The notes beneath the pieces are model-generated. The model was not told the DNA's origin. It made no database searches and was given only the letters and a program-made list of their open reading frames with translations. Shown in pieces: positions 28,701 to 37,459 of a DNA stretch of 64,000 nucleotides. The stretch spans positions 682,001 to 746,000 of the forward strand of contig JADJMZ010000003.1 in assembly GCA_016709315.1 (NCBI GenBank), given 5' to 3'. How positions within the stretch are numbered: position 1 is the first letter of the stretch; each line of letters starts with the position of its first letter. The DNA is from Ignavibacteria bacterium. GTDB taxonomy: Bacteria; Bacteroidota; Ignavibacteria; Tepidaquicellales; Tepidaquicellaceae. The position numbers were made by a program, and so were the translations under genes.

Positions 28701-29280
28701 TATTGACAGCATACAGCTTCGTACAACTAAAACTTACACTCAGTTCAATATAAAAGTAACTCCCGAAGGATTTTATAATAATGTTACTGATAAAATGAAT
28801 ATGAGAGATACAATGAAAGTATATCTGAGAAGTAATATATCTCCGTTCGGTAAAATAGATTCTGCCATAACTGCAATGGATTCTGTATCATTCACAGGAA
28901 ATTTTATTTTCAAAAATGCGCCAACCGGAACATACTACATACAGTTGAAACACCGAAATTCAATTGAGACCTGGAGCAAAACCGGCGGTGAAAGCATGAC
29001 GCGCGGAGTTCTGAAAATTTATGATTTTACAAACGCAGCAGCTCAGGCATACGGAAGCAATCTGATCCTGAAAGGCATAAGATACTGCATCTTTGGCGGT
29101 GATGTTAATCAGGATGGAACAATAGATGCGTCAGACTTAAGCGAAACGGATAATGCTTCATTTAATTCACTCAGCGGATATGTCAGAACAGATGTTACCG
29201 GGGATAATTTTGTAGATGCGGCGGATGTGAGCATTGTTGATAATAATGCTTTTAATTCTGTGAGCATTGTTAGACCGTGA
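25732..29280 (+). CDS. large exported sortilin/BNR-type propeller protein with CARDB-like, jelly-roll and dockerin-type modules
   Basis: 1,182 residues. Signal peptide (LIILISILTAGIIFSQDLK). Residues 80-720 are a propeller array of the VPS10/sortilin and xyloglucanase-like kind: YDPNNPNIIYIGAACGGIWK, STNGGTTWTA, STDAGNNWIS, STNAGANFTQ and a final GTHGRGVYEIQ. Next come a beta-sandwich resembling CARDB (about 725-830, VTGNQLFPNSTINPAGKVRN), a jelly-roll-like domain (about 835-1000, SEGFYSATFPPSGWSFE, YIDSIQLRT) and the C-terminal module (KVYLRSNISPF, LKHRNSIETWS, DVNQDGTIDASD, DVTGDNFVDAAD) ending VSIVRP. A possible -7 (TAAATTTG) precedes it, without a good -33. Glycan or protein binding at the surface is likely; no catalytic residues are asserted. 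Confidence 0.92.
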   Translation: MKTLIILISILTAGIIFSQDLKINNNPYEKADAITRSRKAFQREKWFYEQRMYPNNFIPKDAYEIAFNQKELLRKQYGFSMMSPFDTWTSVGPSPGFYFGYSSITSRMATVKYDPNNPNIIYIGAACGGIWKSTNGGTTWTAKSDYEVSLSSGSIAIDPSNTNIIYYGTGEASYSGVSYYGRGLLKSTDAGNNWISLNTDLPSASYTSRIAIRPNNSAQLLAAMSYEGLFRSTNSGINWFRILSGRCDDVIFSPTGDTVYVIGNGTGYKISVNGGVSFTDNATLIPGERNHIALCKSSPTIMYASIYNGGNISVFKSTNAGANFTQIATGHDFYGGQAWYDFYMHVNPSDPNTAYVGSIDIWRTTNGGTNFTNITNGYGGGIVHVDQHNVDFHPTDANQMICVNDGGIWKSANKGTNWTNLNTNLTLTQFYRIASDPSNANHILGGTQDNGTQRTTGTLNWTAAYGGDGGEVCFHAKNNSYILGETQNNGVFRSTDGGISWGSAESGISGSGTWIGPIISHPDSNGIFYTARQQVFKTTDWGAFWFAISSGTSGTIREMAISRTSANIMYATSGNLIYKSTNRGYTFTDVSTGLPNVTITSVNIHPDSSQVAIITFSGFGAGKIYKTTNAGTSWNNITGNLPDSPANDAVFYYPGMSTSMYFLANDVGVFVTNNNGQSWTELANSLPNTVIMHLDYHQSANKLRAGTHGRGVYEIQINTTILDVQSLSLGVTGNQLFPNSTINPAGKVRNNSPGTATFTVTRKINPGSYSSTKTISNLASGADADVTFFSWTFTPGTVYTISDSVYIAGDLNTLNNVLKGTLTPDLGEYITLISEGFYSATFPPSGWSFESPAFDYLTRSSVSSYGSGTGSLKFDNWNFNPGTVQSIISPVFQATASGDNIKFDHAYSPYNNNVYTDSLIIETSSNGGISYTASQKLWGNLDGGPLNSTGTGFDDFTPASNQWMTKSYTIPAGTNRIKLRGVSDYGNNLYIDSIQLRTTKTYTQFNIKVTPEGFYNNVTDKMNMRDTMKVYLRSNISPFGKIDSAITAMDSVSFTGNFIFKNAPTGTYYIQLKHRNSIETWSKTGGESMTRGVLKIYDFTNAAAQAYGSNLILKGIRYCIFGGDVNQDGTIDASDLSETDNASFNSLSGYVRTDVTGDNFVDAADVSIVDNNAFNSVSIVRP

Positions 29281-29404
29281 ATAGATTACAGTGCTTAGCT
29301 GTAAGGCAGAGAATAGTTTTGATTGCAGATCTTTGATTTTAGATTTATGATTTAAAAGACAGATTCTCTTTCCACCATTCCAGACTGTGCGAAAATAAAG
29401 TAAT

Positions 29405-29486
29405 AACCTCTAAGTCTTGAAGGCTCAAAGATAAAAAATTTTAAAACAAGAATTTTTGAGCTGTAAAGACTTGGAGGTTTTCTTTT
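29405..29486. terminator. long hairpin terminator between convergent genes
   Basis: AACCTCTAAGTCTT (29405-29418) pairs with AAGACTTGGAGGTT (29466-29479) with one G-U; an inner GGCTCAAA/TTTGAGCT helix extends it. A TTTTCTTTT tract follows. It serves the 25732 gene and possibly the convergent lipoprotein gene. Confidence 0.7.
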
Positions 29487-29551
29487 AAATTTGTTGTCAG
29501 ACAGTTTGCCACGTCTTAAGAACTTTCAAAATTTTCGGATGAAGATTGATT

Positions 29552-30211
29552 TTATTTTACATCCTCTTTACCGGATACTTTAAGCTGATATGACGTTTCT
29601 CCGGGAGAAAGTTTGTAAAAAACTTTTCTCTTTCCGCCGGTAGGATTATTATTTGTATCGGATGATTTGTAAACCGGGAACTCTCTTACAAGCATTTCCT
29701 TTTCCGTATAAATGCTGTCATGACCCATATATCCTTCAAACATCTTTCCGGATTTCATGTCTGCTTTTTTGATTTCTTCAACACTTATAATCGAATAACT
29801 TTTATCATTGTTTGATGCAACTCCGAGAATTTCTCCCTGTGAACCTGAACCAGCCGACCTTGTAATAATAAAAAGATCTTCAAATCCGTTACCGTCAATA
29901 TCCGCTACAAATGCCTTTTCAAAAGGATTGGTATCCTTGAATTTAACTGTGTCATTTTTAAATACAAAACCCTTTCCTGTAACAATAATATCTGCAAGAC
30001 TTTCGCTGCTTTTGTTTACATTTATCAGAAACACTTTTCCTGACTTCGTCATGTATTCATTCGAAGCAGGTATTTTATCAGGTTTCTTTGTTTTCTGAGA
30101 AGAAGTATCTTTTTTAACTGTTTCATTTTTCGTTGGTTCTTCTTTTTTACCGCAGCCGAAACTTAATACTGATATTAAAATTAATAAGACAGCTAAGTTA
30201 ATTGTTTTCAT
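29552..30211 (-). CDS. lipoprotein, possibly related to periplasmic lysozyme inhibitor PliI
   Basis: 219 residues with a clear lipobox (LSFGC, Cys near residue 20) and a Lys/Thr/Ser-rich linker (residues 21-50). The folded part has NPFEKAFVADIDGNGFEDLF, IITRSAGSGSQGEILGVASN and MFEGYMGHDSIY, then TGGKRKVFYKL near the end. From memory this pattern resembles PliI-type lysozyme inhibitors and their uncharacterised relatives, including the strand with SxGSGS; the assignment is tentative. It is convergent with the preceding dockerin gene and divergent from the 30481 gene, and lacks both the dockerin module and the T9SS domain. It is expected to be attached to the inner leaflet of the outer membrane or exposed in the periplasm. 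Confidence 0.85.
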   Translation of the reverse strand: MKTINLAVLLILISVLSFGCGKKEEPTKNETVKKDTSSQKTKKPDKIPASNEYMTKSGKVFLINVNKSSESLADIIVTGKGFVFKNDTVKFKDTNPFEKAFVADIDGNGFEDLFIITRSAGSGSQGEILGVASNNDKSYSIISVEEIKKADMKSGKMFEGYMGHDSIYTEKEMLVREFPVYKSSDTNNNPTGGKRKVFYKLSPGETSYQLKVSGKEDVK

Positions 30212-30480
30212 TTTAAATATTAATTTTGGTTTAGTGTAAAATATTATATTTCAGGAATCTTTTATTATTTTGAATGAAATGATTTAATGACTTTCTCTTA
30301 AGTTATAAATATAATCAATCATCCATTTTTTTAAAATGATACTTTGTTCGGATATGATTTATTCCTGTCAACACAGATGTCATTTAGAGTTGGAATTTCA
30401 CATTGATATTTAAATGGACTTCAATATTCATTTCATTTGAAATTCAAATCTGCTTAATTTGAACAGATCAAATATTTTAA

Positions 30481-32091
30481 ATGAAAATAAATATGAAAAA
30501 TTCATTAGTGTTTTTTATAGCAGCAATGTTATTAATTAACTTGCAATCCGGAAATGCCCAGACAAGAGGATTAGTCTTTGGTGATGTTGTGTGGCAGATA
30601 TTGATTCCTGACAATCCGGGAACAACTCTTCAGGATAAACAGGTCAGAAGCTTAAAGCAGATTCCTGATGTGAACGGAGACAATGTAAATGATGTGATAG
30701 CAGCAACGGGAAATTACTGGACTATTTGTTACAGCGGAATTAACGGAAGCATCATCTGGCAGTACAGTACGCATTTCGGTTCAATAAATACCGGATCGGT
30801 TGAATGGGAAGATGCAGTGGATATTGCAGATGTAAATAGTGACGGGATTTTTGATGCAGTGATCGGATGCGGCGGCGGGAATGAAATGGTCTATGCGCTT
30901 AACGGAATAAACGGAAATGTCCTCTGGTCCTATGGTGATGTAATTTCTACCAGCGACGGAGATATAGAATCAGTAAAGATCAAATACGATTATAACGGTG
31001 ACGGAAAGAAAGATGTTCTTGTTTCTGCAAGCGGTACAACAAACGGCGGAAGACATGCACTGATCTGTCTGAATGCGCTTAACGGCGAAGTGATTTTTTA
31101 CAGAACACAGCCGCAGCCATTTACGGATGATGTTGTAGCTACAGAGTCAGGCGGCGCAATCGGAGTTAACAATAACGGATCTCCTTACAGCGTAACCGGA
31201 TTTGATTCTCTGGGAAATACAACATGGAGTTATACCGGTCCAGGAAATACCTGGAGTCTGAAAGAAATGCCTGACGTAAATGGAGACAGTGTTAACGATA
31301 TTATCGGATTGGGCGGATTCACAGGATCAGTATTTGCAATTTCGGGAAATTCCGGAACACAGATCTGGACAAGAAGTCTTGGCTCAGGTAACAACGGAAA
31401 GATCACACTTCTGGATGATGCTGACGGAAATGGTTTTGCTGATTTCACACTTTCAGGTCCACAGGCAGCATTCCGGGTCGATACAAAAACTGGTAATACA
31501 ATCTGGTCAAATACTACCGGCTCATCATATTTGCGAGGTGTAGATAATATGGGTGATGTTACCGGAGACAGCATAGATGATATAGTCATTGCAACACAGC
31601 TTCAGCCGCGGTTAATTGTGCTTAACGGGATGAACGGCAATATACTTTTTGATCACAGTTTCGGAACTACTCTTACACAAAGGGGAGACCGCGCTGCTGT
31701 ACTTAATGATATAGATACGAACGGAGTAAATGAATTTATGGGTGGAAACAGGGAAGGAAAGGTGATTTGTTTTTACGGCGGCAATGGAACGATGACTTCA
31801 GTAAATAATGAAAATATTCAACCGGTTAAATTTAAATTGTACCAGAACTATCCGAATCCGTTTAATCCTAAAACAACAATTAATTACGAAACACAAATTC
31901 CGGCATTTGTTACTCTGAAAGTTTATAATATTAAAGGAGAAGAAATTGCGTTACTTGCAGAGGAAAAGCAGAATGCAGGTGTGTATGAATTTGAATTTGA
32001 CGGTTCGGATATTCCAAGCGGAATATATTTTTATACACTGTATGCAGGAGAATTTAAAATTGATACGAAGCGCATGATACTTCTGAAATAA
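30481..32091 (+). CDS. exported PQQ/FG-GAP-type propeller protein with T9SS type A sorting domain
   Basis: 536 residues. Signal peptide (LVFFIAAMLLINLQSGNAQ); a second Met at codon 5 is an equally good start. Residues 45-440 hold blades that mix FG-GAP calcium loops (IPDVNGDNVNDVIAATG, IADVNSDGIFDAVIG, MPDVNGDSVNDIIG, MGDVTGDSIDDIVI) with PQQ-like strands (GSIIWQYST, GNVLWSYG, GTQIWTRS, GNTIWSN). The C-terminal 85 residues are a T9SS type A domain (LYQNYPNPFNPKTTINYE, final MILLK). Unlike the other two type A domains here, its DNA is diverged and lacks the TTACGAG heptads. Surface-exposed by T9SS export; ligand unknown. A terminator follows at 32173. Confidence 0.93.
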   Translation: MKINMKNSLVFFIAAMLLINLQSGNAQTRGLVFGDVVWQILIPDNPGTTLQDKQVRSLKQIPDVNGDNVNDVIAATGNYWTICYSGINGSIIWQYSTHFGSINTGSVEWEDAVDIADVNSDGIFDAVIGCGGGNEMVYALNGINGNVLWSYGDVISTSDGDIESVKIKYDYNGDGKKDVLVSASGTTNGGRHALICLNALNGEVIFYRTQPQPFTDDVVATESGGAIGVNNNGSPYSVTGFDSLGNTTWSYTGPGNTWSLKEMPDVNGDSVNDIIGLGGFTGSVFAISGNSGTQIWTRSLGSGNNGKITLLDDADGNGFADFTLSGPQAAFRVDTKTGNTIWSNTTGSSYLRGVDNMGDVTGDSIDDIVIATQLQPRLIVLNGMNGNILFDHSFGTTLTQRGDRAAVLNDIDTNGVNEFMGGNREGKVICFYGGNGTMTSVNNENIQPVKFKLYQNYPNPFNPKTTINYETQIPAFVTLKVYNIKGEEIALLAEEKQNAGVYEFEFDGSDIPSGIYFYTLYAGEFKIDTKRMILLK

Positions 32092-32172
32092 ATTATACTG
32101 GCAATAATATTCCGGCTGAGTAAGGAAATTAATTTTATAACCATTTCAATTGCAGTGTTTTATTTATAAGAA

Positions 32173-32208
32173 TCCCTTCATTGATTGTGAAAGGGGTTTT
32201 TATTTTAA
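32173..32208 (+). terminator. intrinsic terminator
   Basis: CCCTT-CA and TGAAAGGGG form a hairpin, followed by TTTTTATTTT. About 80 bases after the 30481 gene. The rest of the gap up to 32447 shows no other signal except a possible weak promoter. Confidence 0.75.
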
Positions 32209-32447
32209 ATCCATTGTTAAGGAGGGAACAGTAACAATCAAATTATTTAATTACAGAGACATTTTCAGCTATGGTATCAGAGAAACAGAATATTACATTC
32301 CCCAAACTTGTTTTTAAGAGAATATCTTAAAAGTATAATCTAACACAGACAGATAAGTAATGTGCACAGACTAAAATAAACTTATTTTGTTTTATATGAA
32401 GATTAAATTCCTTAATTTAAAAAAATAAATTTAAAGAGGAGAAAATT

Positions 32448-33665
32448 ATGAAACTCACAATTACCATTTTACTCATCGCAATGCTTAATTTTCTGCAAAC
32501 CAATTCTTTTGCAGATACAAATGTTAGTGCCGGCGATGATCCGCGGGTAACGGAAATTATACCAAATTCCTACGCAGGAGTAACAGGCACAGGAACATTT
32601 CTTGGTCCACTGTCAAATGCTCAAAGAACATACCAGTTTCTGATACAGTCAAGCCAGCTTACAAATGTCGCGGGTAAAGTTCTAACCGGATTAAGCATGA
32701 GAATTCCGGCTTCTGCAACAGCTAACTGGCCGTTAGCAGATGCTAATTTTACAAATTATGATATATATTTAAGCGGAAGTGTCGAACCTTCTGCAAGAAG
32801 CCTGACATTTGCAAATAACATTGTAGGTGCAAGAACACAGGTGCGATCAGGATCATTAACGATACTTGCAAATTCATATACTTTCGGAGGAAGTCCGAAT
32901 GCATTCGGAACAGAGATTGCGTTTAACATACCATGGTATTATGCCGGAGGGAATTTACTCATAGAGATACGACACTCAGGTTTCACAGGTACTTCAAGGA
33001 GTACTGATGCCTTGTTAACTTCCACAGCAGGTTATGGAACACTTGTCAGCGGATGCTGGACAGGAAGTTATACAGGTACTTCCGGAACTCAGGGTAATTT
33101 TACTGTTGTAAAACTATCAGCAGCCGAGCCGTACAGTCTTAATCTCAAAGCGCTGATTGAAGGACGATACAACAATGTAACAGACTATATGAAGAAAGAT
33201 ACTGCAAAAGTTTATCTTAGAAATAGCTCTTCACCTTATGCAATTATTGATTCTGCAGTTTCCGTCCTGGATACAAACGGCAGCGGTATATTCAATTATG
33301 CAAATGCTTCAAACGGAGTAAATTATTTTATAGTTGTAAAACACAGAAACTCAATCAATGTATGGAGTAATACGGGTTATAGTTTTTCGGGAAACTCATT
33401 AAGTTTTGATTTTACTACGGCAGCCGGACAGGCATACGGAGGTAATCTTATTCAGAAAGGTTCAAGATACACGATTTACAGCGGAGATATAAATCAGGAT
33501 GATGTTATAGATGCATCTGATGGAAGCGATGTAGATAATGATGCTTCCTTATCCGTAAGCGGATATGTGAAGACGGATGTCACAGGGGATGATTTTGTGG
33601 ATGCGGAGGATGTCAGTATTGTTGATAACAATGCGTACAATCTGGTGAGTCTGGTAAGACCATAA
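32448..33665 (+). CDS. exported protein with dockerin-type module
   Basis: 405 residues. Signal peptide (ITILLIAMLNFLQTNSFADT). An AGAGGAG Shine-Dalgarno seven bases before the ATG fixes the start and is unusual for this genome. Residues 25-230 are a beta-rich domain (FLGPLSNAQRTYQFLIQSSQ, GKVLTGLSMRIPASATANWP, FTNYDIYLSGSVEPSARSLT, AGGNLLIEIRHSGFTGTSRS) that I do not assign; it resembles jelly-roll domains of Bacteroidota surface proteins. The C-terminal module (KVYLRNSSSPY, VKHRNSINVWS) has a weaker first F-hand (DINQDDVIDASD, Gly replaced by Asp) and a normal second (DVTGDDFVDAED), ending VSLVRP. The missing Gly may weaken calcium binding. Confidence 0.9.
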   Translation: MKLTITILLIAMLNFLQTNSFADTNVSAGDDPRVTEIIPNSYAGVTGTGTFLGPLSNAQRTYQFLIQSSQLTNVAGKVLTGLSMRIPASATANWPLADANFTNYDIYLSGSVEPSARSLTFANNIVGARTQVRSGSLTILANSYTFGGSPNAFGTEIAFNIPWYYAGGNLLIEIRHSGFTGTSRSTDALLTSTAGYGTLVSGCWTGSYTGTSGTQGNFTVVKLSAAEPYSLNLKALIEGRYNNVTDYMKKDTAKVYLRNSSSPYAIIDSAVSVLDTNGSGIFNYANASNGVNYFIVVKHRNSINVWSNTGYSFSGNSLSFDFTTAAGQAYGGNLIQKGSRYTIYSGDINQDDVIDASDGSDVDNDASLSVSGYVKTDVTGDDFVDAEDVSIVDNNAYNLVSLVRP

Positions 33666-33678
33666 TTAATTTAAGTTT

Positions 33679-33730
33679 CAAATGTTAAATGTCAAATGTT
33701 TTTTATTCTGCATTTGACATTTAACATTTA
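33679..33730. terminator. long perfect hairpin built from inverted heptanucleotide repeats
   Basis: Arms 33679-33698 and 33711-33730 pair over 19 consecutive bases (AAATGTTAAATG.. against ..CATTTAACATTT) around a T-rich loop. It sits between convergent genes and likely acts as a bidirectional terminator. Each arm consists of AATGTTA/AATGTCA units, so an array and its inverted copy have been brought together. Confidence 0.7.
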
Positions 33731-33751
33731 ACTTAGTACAATTTTTATTAG

Positions 33752-35212
33752 CTAAGTTAGAGTTGGGTTCGTCATATCATTTATGATCTCCAGTATCCAT
33801 TGTTTGGAAACAGTTTTGTTGTCAGATTCTATCTGACATTTCAGCAGGTATAACTCATTTTCATCTGTGGACTTCACCATAGTTCTGAATTTATACAATT
33901 TCCTGATGTATGTTATAAAATTACTGTAAACGATCTTGTCGTGTTCTCTTAATTCTCTATTCCTGCTCAGAAAATGCCTGAAGCTGTCAGTAAGTGAAAA
34001 AAAAGATTCCGTTTCATTCTGCAGAAAATAAATTATAAGTAATGTATGATTTATTTTTAGTTTAAAAATAATATCCTGAGGTTTTACAATAGAAAGCGAT
34101 TCAAGAGCTTTATCGTAATTTTCTTTTTTTATTTGAAGAATAGAATTACATAATCCGAAAGAAGAATCCCTGAAATCAGAATGAACATGTGATCTGAATT
34201 CATTGATGAATTTCTCCGCCCATTTAAGCTCTCCTGAAGAAATAGCATTCTGGGCAATAGAATTGTAGATATAATGCGCCATAAAATTATTCCCCTCAAG
34301 ATATGCTTTGGTTTTTATCATATCTTTGTAGATTTCAAAACAAACTTTGTTAAATTCATACCTGCCATTGCTTACTTCGGAATTACAGTGATTGGAAAGC
34401 ACCATATACATATTTTTTCTGTCAGTTGCAGAAAGAAATCTGTAATACTTTTTAAGACCGGCTTTAAGACGATCAAAATATAGTCTCTCTTTTGTTTTAT
34501 ACAGCATGACACAGTTATAAAATACTGCTATGTAAGGAATACTGCTGTACTTTTTGTAATTTTTTCCAATATACTCCCTTACAGTTTCAAGGAATTCAAA
34601 ATCGAATTCATGATCATAAATAAAAAGTTTCTGATTCAGAAGTATGGCGTAAAGTTTGATATCTTCTGTCAGATGATAAATCCTCAGATTATACGACTGC
34701 TTGTCGAGGTTGTCATCATCGAATAAAACCTTACTTGAATTTACAATTACATTTCTTCTGAGTTCATCTTCAAGAAGAAAAGTATTCTGATAATACAACT
34801 CATCCATTATTCCGGGTTTCTTAAGAACAGATTTTATTTTTCTGACATGTGATACAAATAAACTATTTTGTTTTCTGTTTGTAAGCTGCTTAAGCAAAAG
34901 ATACTGACTGTAAAATTTATCCTGTCTGAATTGACTGATCTTAAGATACTCTTCGCATAACTTCAGCAGATCCGAAAAAGTATTACGCAGCAAAGGGTCA
35001 TTAAATTTCTTTCCCGGAAAAAGTTCATGATATATCTTTTCCTTATTGAAATCCTTTCCGGTGAATTCAGGATAATGCTGTTTTAAAATTACGAATAAAC
35101 CCGTAAGTGCATTTTCCCTGTTGTAAAATGGTGAGGTTACAAATAATTCAAATTCACGCAGCTCGTCTGGTGAAAATGATTTTAATAGATTTATGAGTCT
35201 TGTGTTTTCCAT
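33752..35212 (-). CDS. paralogous cytosolic family protein of unknown function, copy 4
   Basis: 486 residues from the ATG at 35212, chosen because family members begin 16 to 18 residues before the EEL/DEL motif; an in-frame ATG at 35269 would add 19 residues with no family counterpart. N-terminal motifs are SFSPDELREFELFVTSPFYN, IYHELFPGKKFNDPLLRNTF and DLLKLCEEYL, so the otherwise strong NYGxMKNLI is replaced (NDPLLRNTF). Later motifs remain: AQNAISSGELKWAEKFINEF, HVHSDFR, IKKENYDKALESLS and C-terminal KQWILEIINDM. It is the most divergent copy. Head-to-head with the dockerin gene at 35753 across 540 bases. Confidence 0.87.
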   Translation of the reverse strand: MENTRLINLLKSFSPDELREFELFVTSPFYNRENALTGLFVILKQHYPEFTGKDFNKEKIYHELFPGKKFNDPLLRNTFSDLLKLCEEYLKISQFRQDKFYSQYLLLKQLTNRKQNSLFVSHVRKIKSVLKKPGIMDELYYQNTFLLEDELRRNVIVNSSKVLFDDDNLDKQSYNLRIYHLTEDIKLYAILLNQKLFIYDHEFDFEFLETVREYIGKNYKKYSSIPYIAVFYNCVMLYKTKERLYFDRLKAGLKKYYRFLSATDRKNMYMVLSNHCNSEVSNGRYEFNKVCFEIYKDMIKTKAYLEGNNFMAHYIYNSIAQNAISSGELKWAEKFINEFRSHVHSDFRDSSFGLCNSILQIKKENYDKALESLSIVKPQDIIFKLKINHTLLIIYFLQNETESFFSLTDSFRHFLSRNRELREHDKIVYSNFITYIRKLYKFRTMVKSTDENELYLLKCQIESDNKTVSKQWILEIINDMTNPTLT

Positions 35213-35656
35213 ATTAGATATATATTCAGAATGAATTTCATTTTTTGCATTTAAATATTCCTGAATCAAACAGATAAAATTTATTTTAAAATATATTCAA
35301 CATTCTTCCGATTTTCCGGAATTTAATATTTACACTTGACATTGGTCATCAATAAACATAGATTTTTAATAACATAAAATCACAAAAAACATTTATGTTT
35401 AATATGCAAAAAAGTTTTAAAGAAGAATTCCACTCTGAGACATCCCCAAAGAATAAATCAGACTAATCTTCCTATTGTCGTCAGACGATTATCTTCTCAA
35501 AATTAAGTACACAACACCCAAATTGTTTCAGGCAAGGTGTAAATTAAATAAATGAATTTTACTTTAGATTTAAAATAAAATATCAAAAACGATTTAATTT
35601 ATACCGAAAAAAAATAACACTTGCAAAACGTCATTTTAATTATTTTCTGATTCTTA

Positions 35657-35722
35657 TCAGAAGACTTTAAAGAAATAATATCAAATGACCGGACTCTTTG
35701 AAAGGAGAAAGAAGTCTTCTGA
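35657..35722 (+). promoter_or_regulatory. inverted-repeat leader candidate upstream of the 35753 gene
   Basis: TCAGAAGACTT (35657-35667) pairs perfectly with AAGTCTTCTGA (35712-35722), enclosing a small CTCTTT-GA-AAAGGAG hairpin. A possible promoter (CTTG, 17 bases, TATTTTCT at 35641-35648) lies just before it. Its sequence is unrelated to the three-way-junction leaders, but the position is equivalent. Confidence 0.45.
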
Positions 35723-35752
35723 AAATATTATATAACTTTAAAATAATTAATC

Positions 35753-37228
35753 ATGCTAAAATTAAATTTATTCCTTTCATTAATTATGTTTCTGATTATT
35801 GGAGACAGATTATCTGCAAATGTTGCCGGCTATACGTTTACCCAGCATCAGGGAGTTTACACGGAAATATCAGGTGACACAGTTGTTGCTTTTTCAACAT
35901 CAACAATTACAAATCCGTTTGACCTTGATGATGTGACATACTCATCCAACAGAATTCCGTTTTTATTCAGATTCAATGGTGTTAACTATAATAATATTTC
36001 AATAAACACAAACGGATTCATTACATTTGGTGCAGTTTCATCTGTAGCGGCAAATTACGGTCCTATTGCTTCAACAGAAACTTATGACGGGGCAGTCAGC
36101 GCATTTGGAATTGATCTTATAGGTTTGTTCGGAACAAATGCTGACAGATCAGCCGGAAGTCCGGTTTTATCAAATGTAGTAAGTTTCGCAGGAGTTGTTG
36201 CCGGCAGGCTCATAACCGGAACAGGTATTGCAACATCTGCAACTATTATTTCATTTAATCAGAGTGCCGGAACCATAACAATGTCAGCCGGAGCAACTTC
36301 AACAGGTAACAACGAGATCATTCAGATCGCTGCTGCAAGTATTGTTAGATCAACTCAGGGAATTTCGGGGAGCAGGGTACATACAATTCAATTCAAAAAC
36401 TTCAGACGATATATAACTACAGGAACAATAGATAATCTGAATTTTCAGATCAAACTGTATGAAACTTCAGGTAAAATTGAAGTTGTGTACGGAAACAATA
36501 CTGAAGGACCGACACCTGTTTACGGACAGGTAGGATTAAGAGGAATTCTGCATAGTGATTTCAATAACAGAACTACCGCATCAGACTGGTTAAATACGGC
36601 AGCAGGCGGAACCAATGATGTGCAATGTCTGATCAGCAGCTCTGTCTTTCCGCCGTCGGGACTTACATTTGTCTGGAATCCTCAGGCAACAACAGTAAAC
36701 ATTACATTAATACCTCAGGGATTTTATAACCTTACAACATTAAAGCTTAATAAGAGAGATACAGTAACAGCTTATTTAAGAAATACAAGTTCGCCTTTTT
36801 TAATCGTTGATTCCGCAAAAGCTGTTATAGACTCTATAACTTTCAATGGATCATTTTATTTTAATAATACTTCATCCGGAACATATTACATTGAGTTAAA
36901 ACACAGAAACAGTATTGAGACCTGGAGCAGTTCCGGTGTAGTTATCAATGCGGGAAGTGTAACGGCTTATAATTTCACTGCTGCTGCATCACGGGCATTT
37001 GGAAACAATATGATATTAAAGGGAACGAAGTATTGCATATACAGCGGTGATGTCAATCAGGATGGAATTATAGATGCTTCCGATTTAAGTGAGGTTGATA
37101 ATGATGCATTCAATTCATTAAGCGGATATGTCAGAACAGATGTAACAGGTGATGATTTTGTGGATGCTGAAGATGTAAGTATAGTTGACAACAATGCATA
37201 TAATTCTGTGAGTGTAGTGAGACCGTGA
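35753..37228 (+). CDS. exported beta-rich protein with dockerin-type module
   Basis: 491 residues. Signal peptide (LFLSLIMFLIIGDRLSANVA). The N-terminal domain to about residue 320 contains YTFTQHQGVYTEISGDTVVA, PFLFRFNGVNYNNISINTNG, FITFGAVSS, QFKNFRRY and KIEVVYGNNTEGPTPVYGQV; this GVxYxxIxIxTNGFITFG pattern is frequent in exported Bacteroidota proteins and looks like a jelly-roll domain. It is followed by the C-terminal module (TAYLRNTSSPF, LKHRNSIETWS, DVNQDGIIDASD, DVTGDDFVDAED) ending VSVVRP. It is the divergent partner of family copy 4. A possible structured leader precedes it. Function unknown. Confidence 0.9.
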   Translation: MLKLNLFLSLIMFLIIGDRLSANVAGYTFTQHQGVYTEISGDTVVAFSTSTITNPFDLDDVTYSSNRIPFLFRFNGVNYNNISINTNGFITFGAVSSVAANYGPIASTETYDGAVSAFGIDLIGLFGTNADRSAGSPVLSNVVSFAGVVAGRLITGTGIATSATIISFNQSAGTITMSAGATSTGNNEIIQIAAASIVRSTQGISGSRVHTIQFKNFRRYITTGTIDNLNFQIKLYETSGKIEVVYGNNTEGPTPVYGQVGLRGILHSDFNNRTTASDWLNTAAGGTNDVQCLISSSVFPPSGLTFVWNPQATTVNITLIPQGFYNLTTLKLNKRDTVTAYLRNTSSPFLIVDSAKAVIDSITFNGSFYFNNTSSGTYYIELKHRNSIETWSSSGVVINAGSVTAYNFTAAASRAFGNNMILKGTKYCIYSGDVNQDGIIDASDLSEVDNDAFNSLSGYVRTDVTGDDFVDAEDVSIVDNNAYNSVSVVRP

Positions 37229-37278
37229 ATTTGATTCACAAGTTTCGCCCGTGGTAATGAAGCTGTCTCAAAATCTTT

Positions 37279-37325
37279 AACTTTCCCAAGCCCCCTCTCC
37301 GCGAGGCGAGCCGCTTGGGAAAGTT
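37279..37325. repeat. 12-bp perfect inverted repeat with GC-rich loop
   Basis: AACTTTCCCAAG and CTTGGGAAAGTT flank a loop containing CGCGAGGCGAG, reminiscent of the GC palindromes elsewhere. It lies downstream of the 35753 gene and could be a terminator or a small mobile repeat. Confidence 0.5.
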
Positions 37326-37415
37326 GAATTTTCATTATGCGAAGAATTTATATTTCAGAATATTGATTTAATTTCAGACTTTAAATTTTAAATATTAAAA
37401 TAATAAATGTGAATT

Positions 37416-37443
37416 GTCAAAAGTTAGTTATTAAACTTTTGAC
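37416..37443 (-). terminator. hairpin after family copy 5
   Basis: GTCAAAAGTT and AACTTTTGAC pair over ten bases around an eight-base loop, 16 bases past the stop of the minus-strand gene. No strong T tract, so the terminator role is tentative. Confidence 0.45.
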
Positions 37444-37459
37444 ATTTTACTTTCAACTT

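Noticed and set aside
35213..35269. Upstream ATG adding 19 residues to family copy 4
   Set aside because: Other copies begin at the position of the inner ATG at 35212; the extension has no counterpart.
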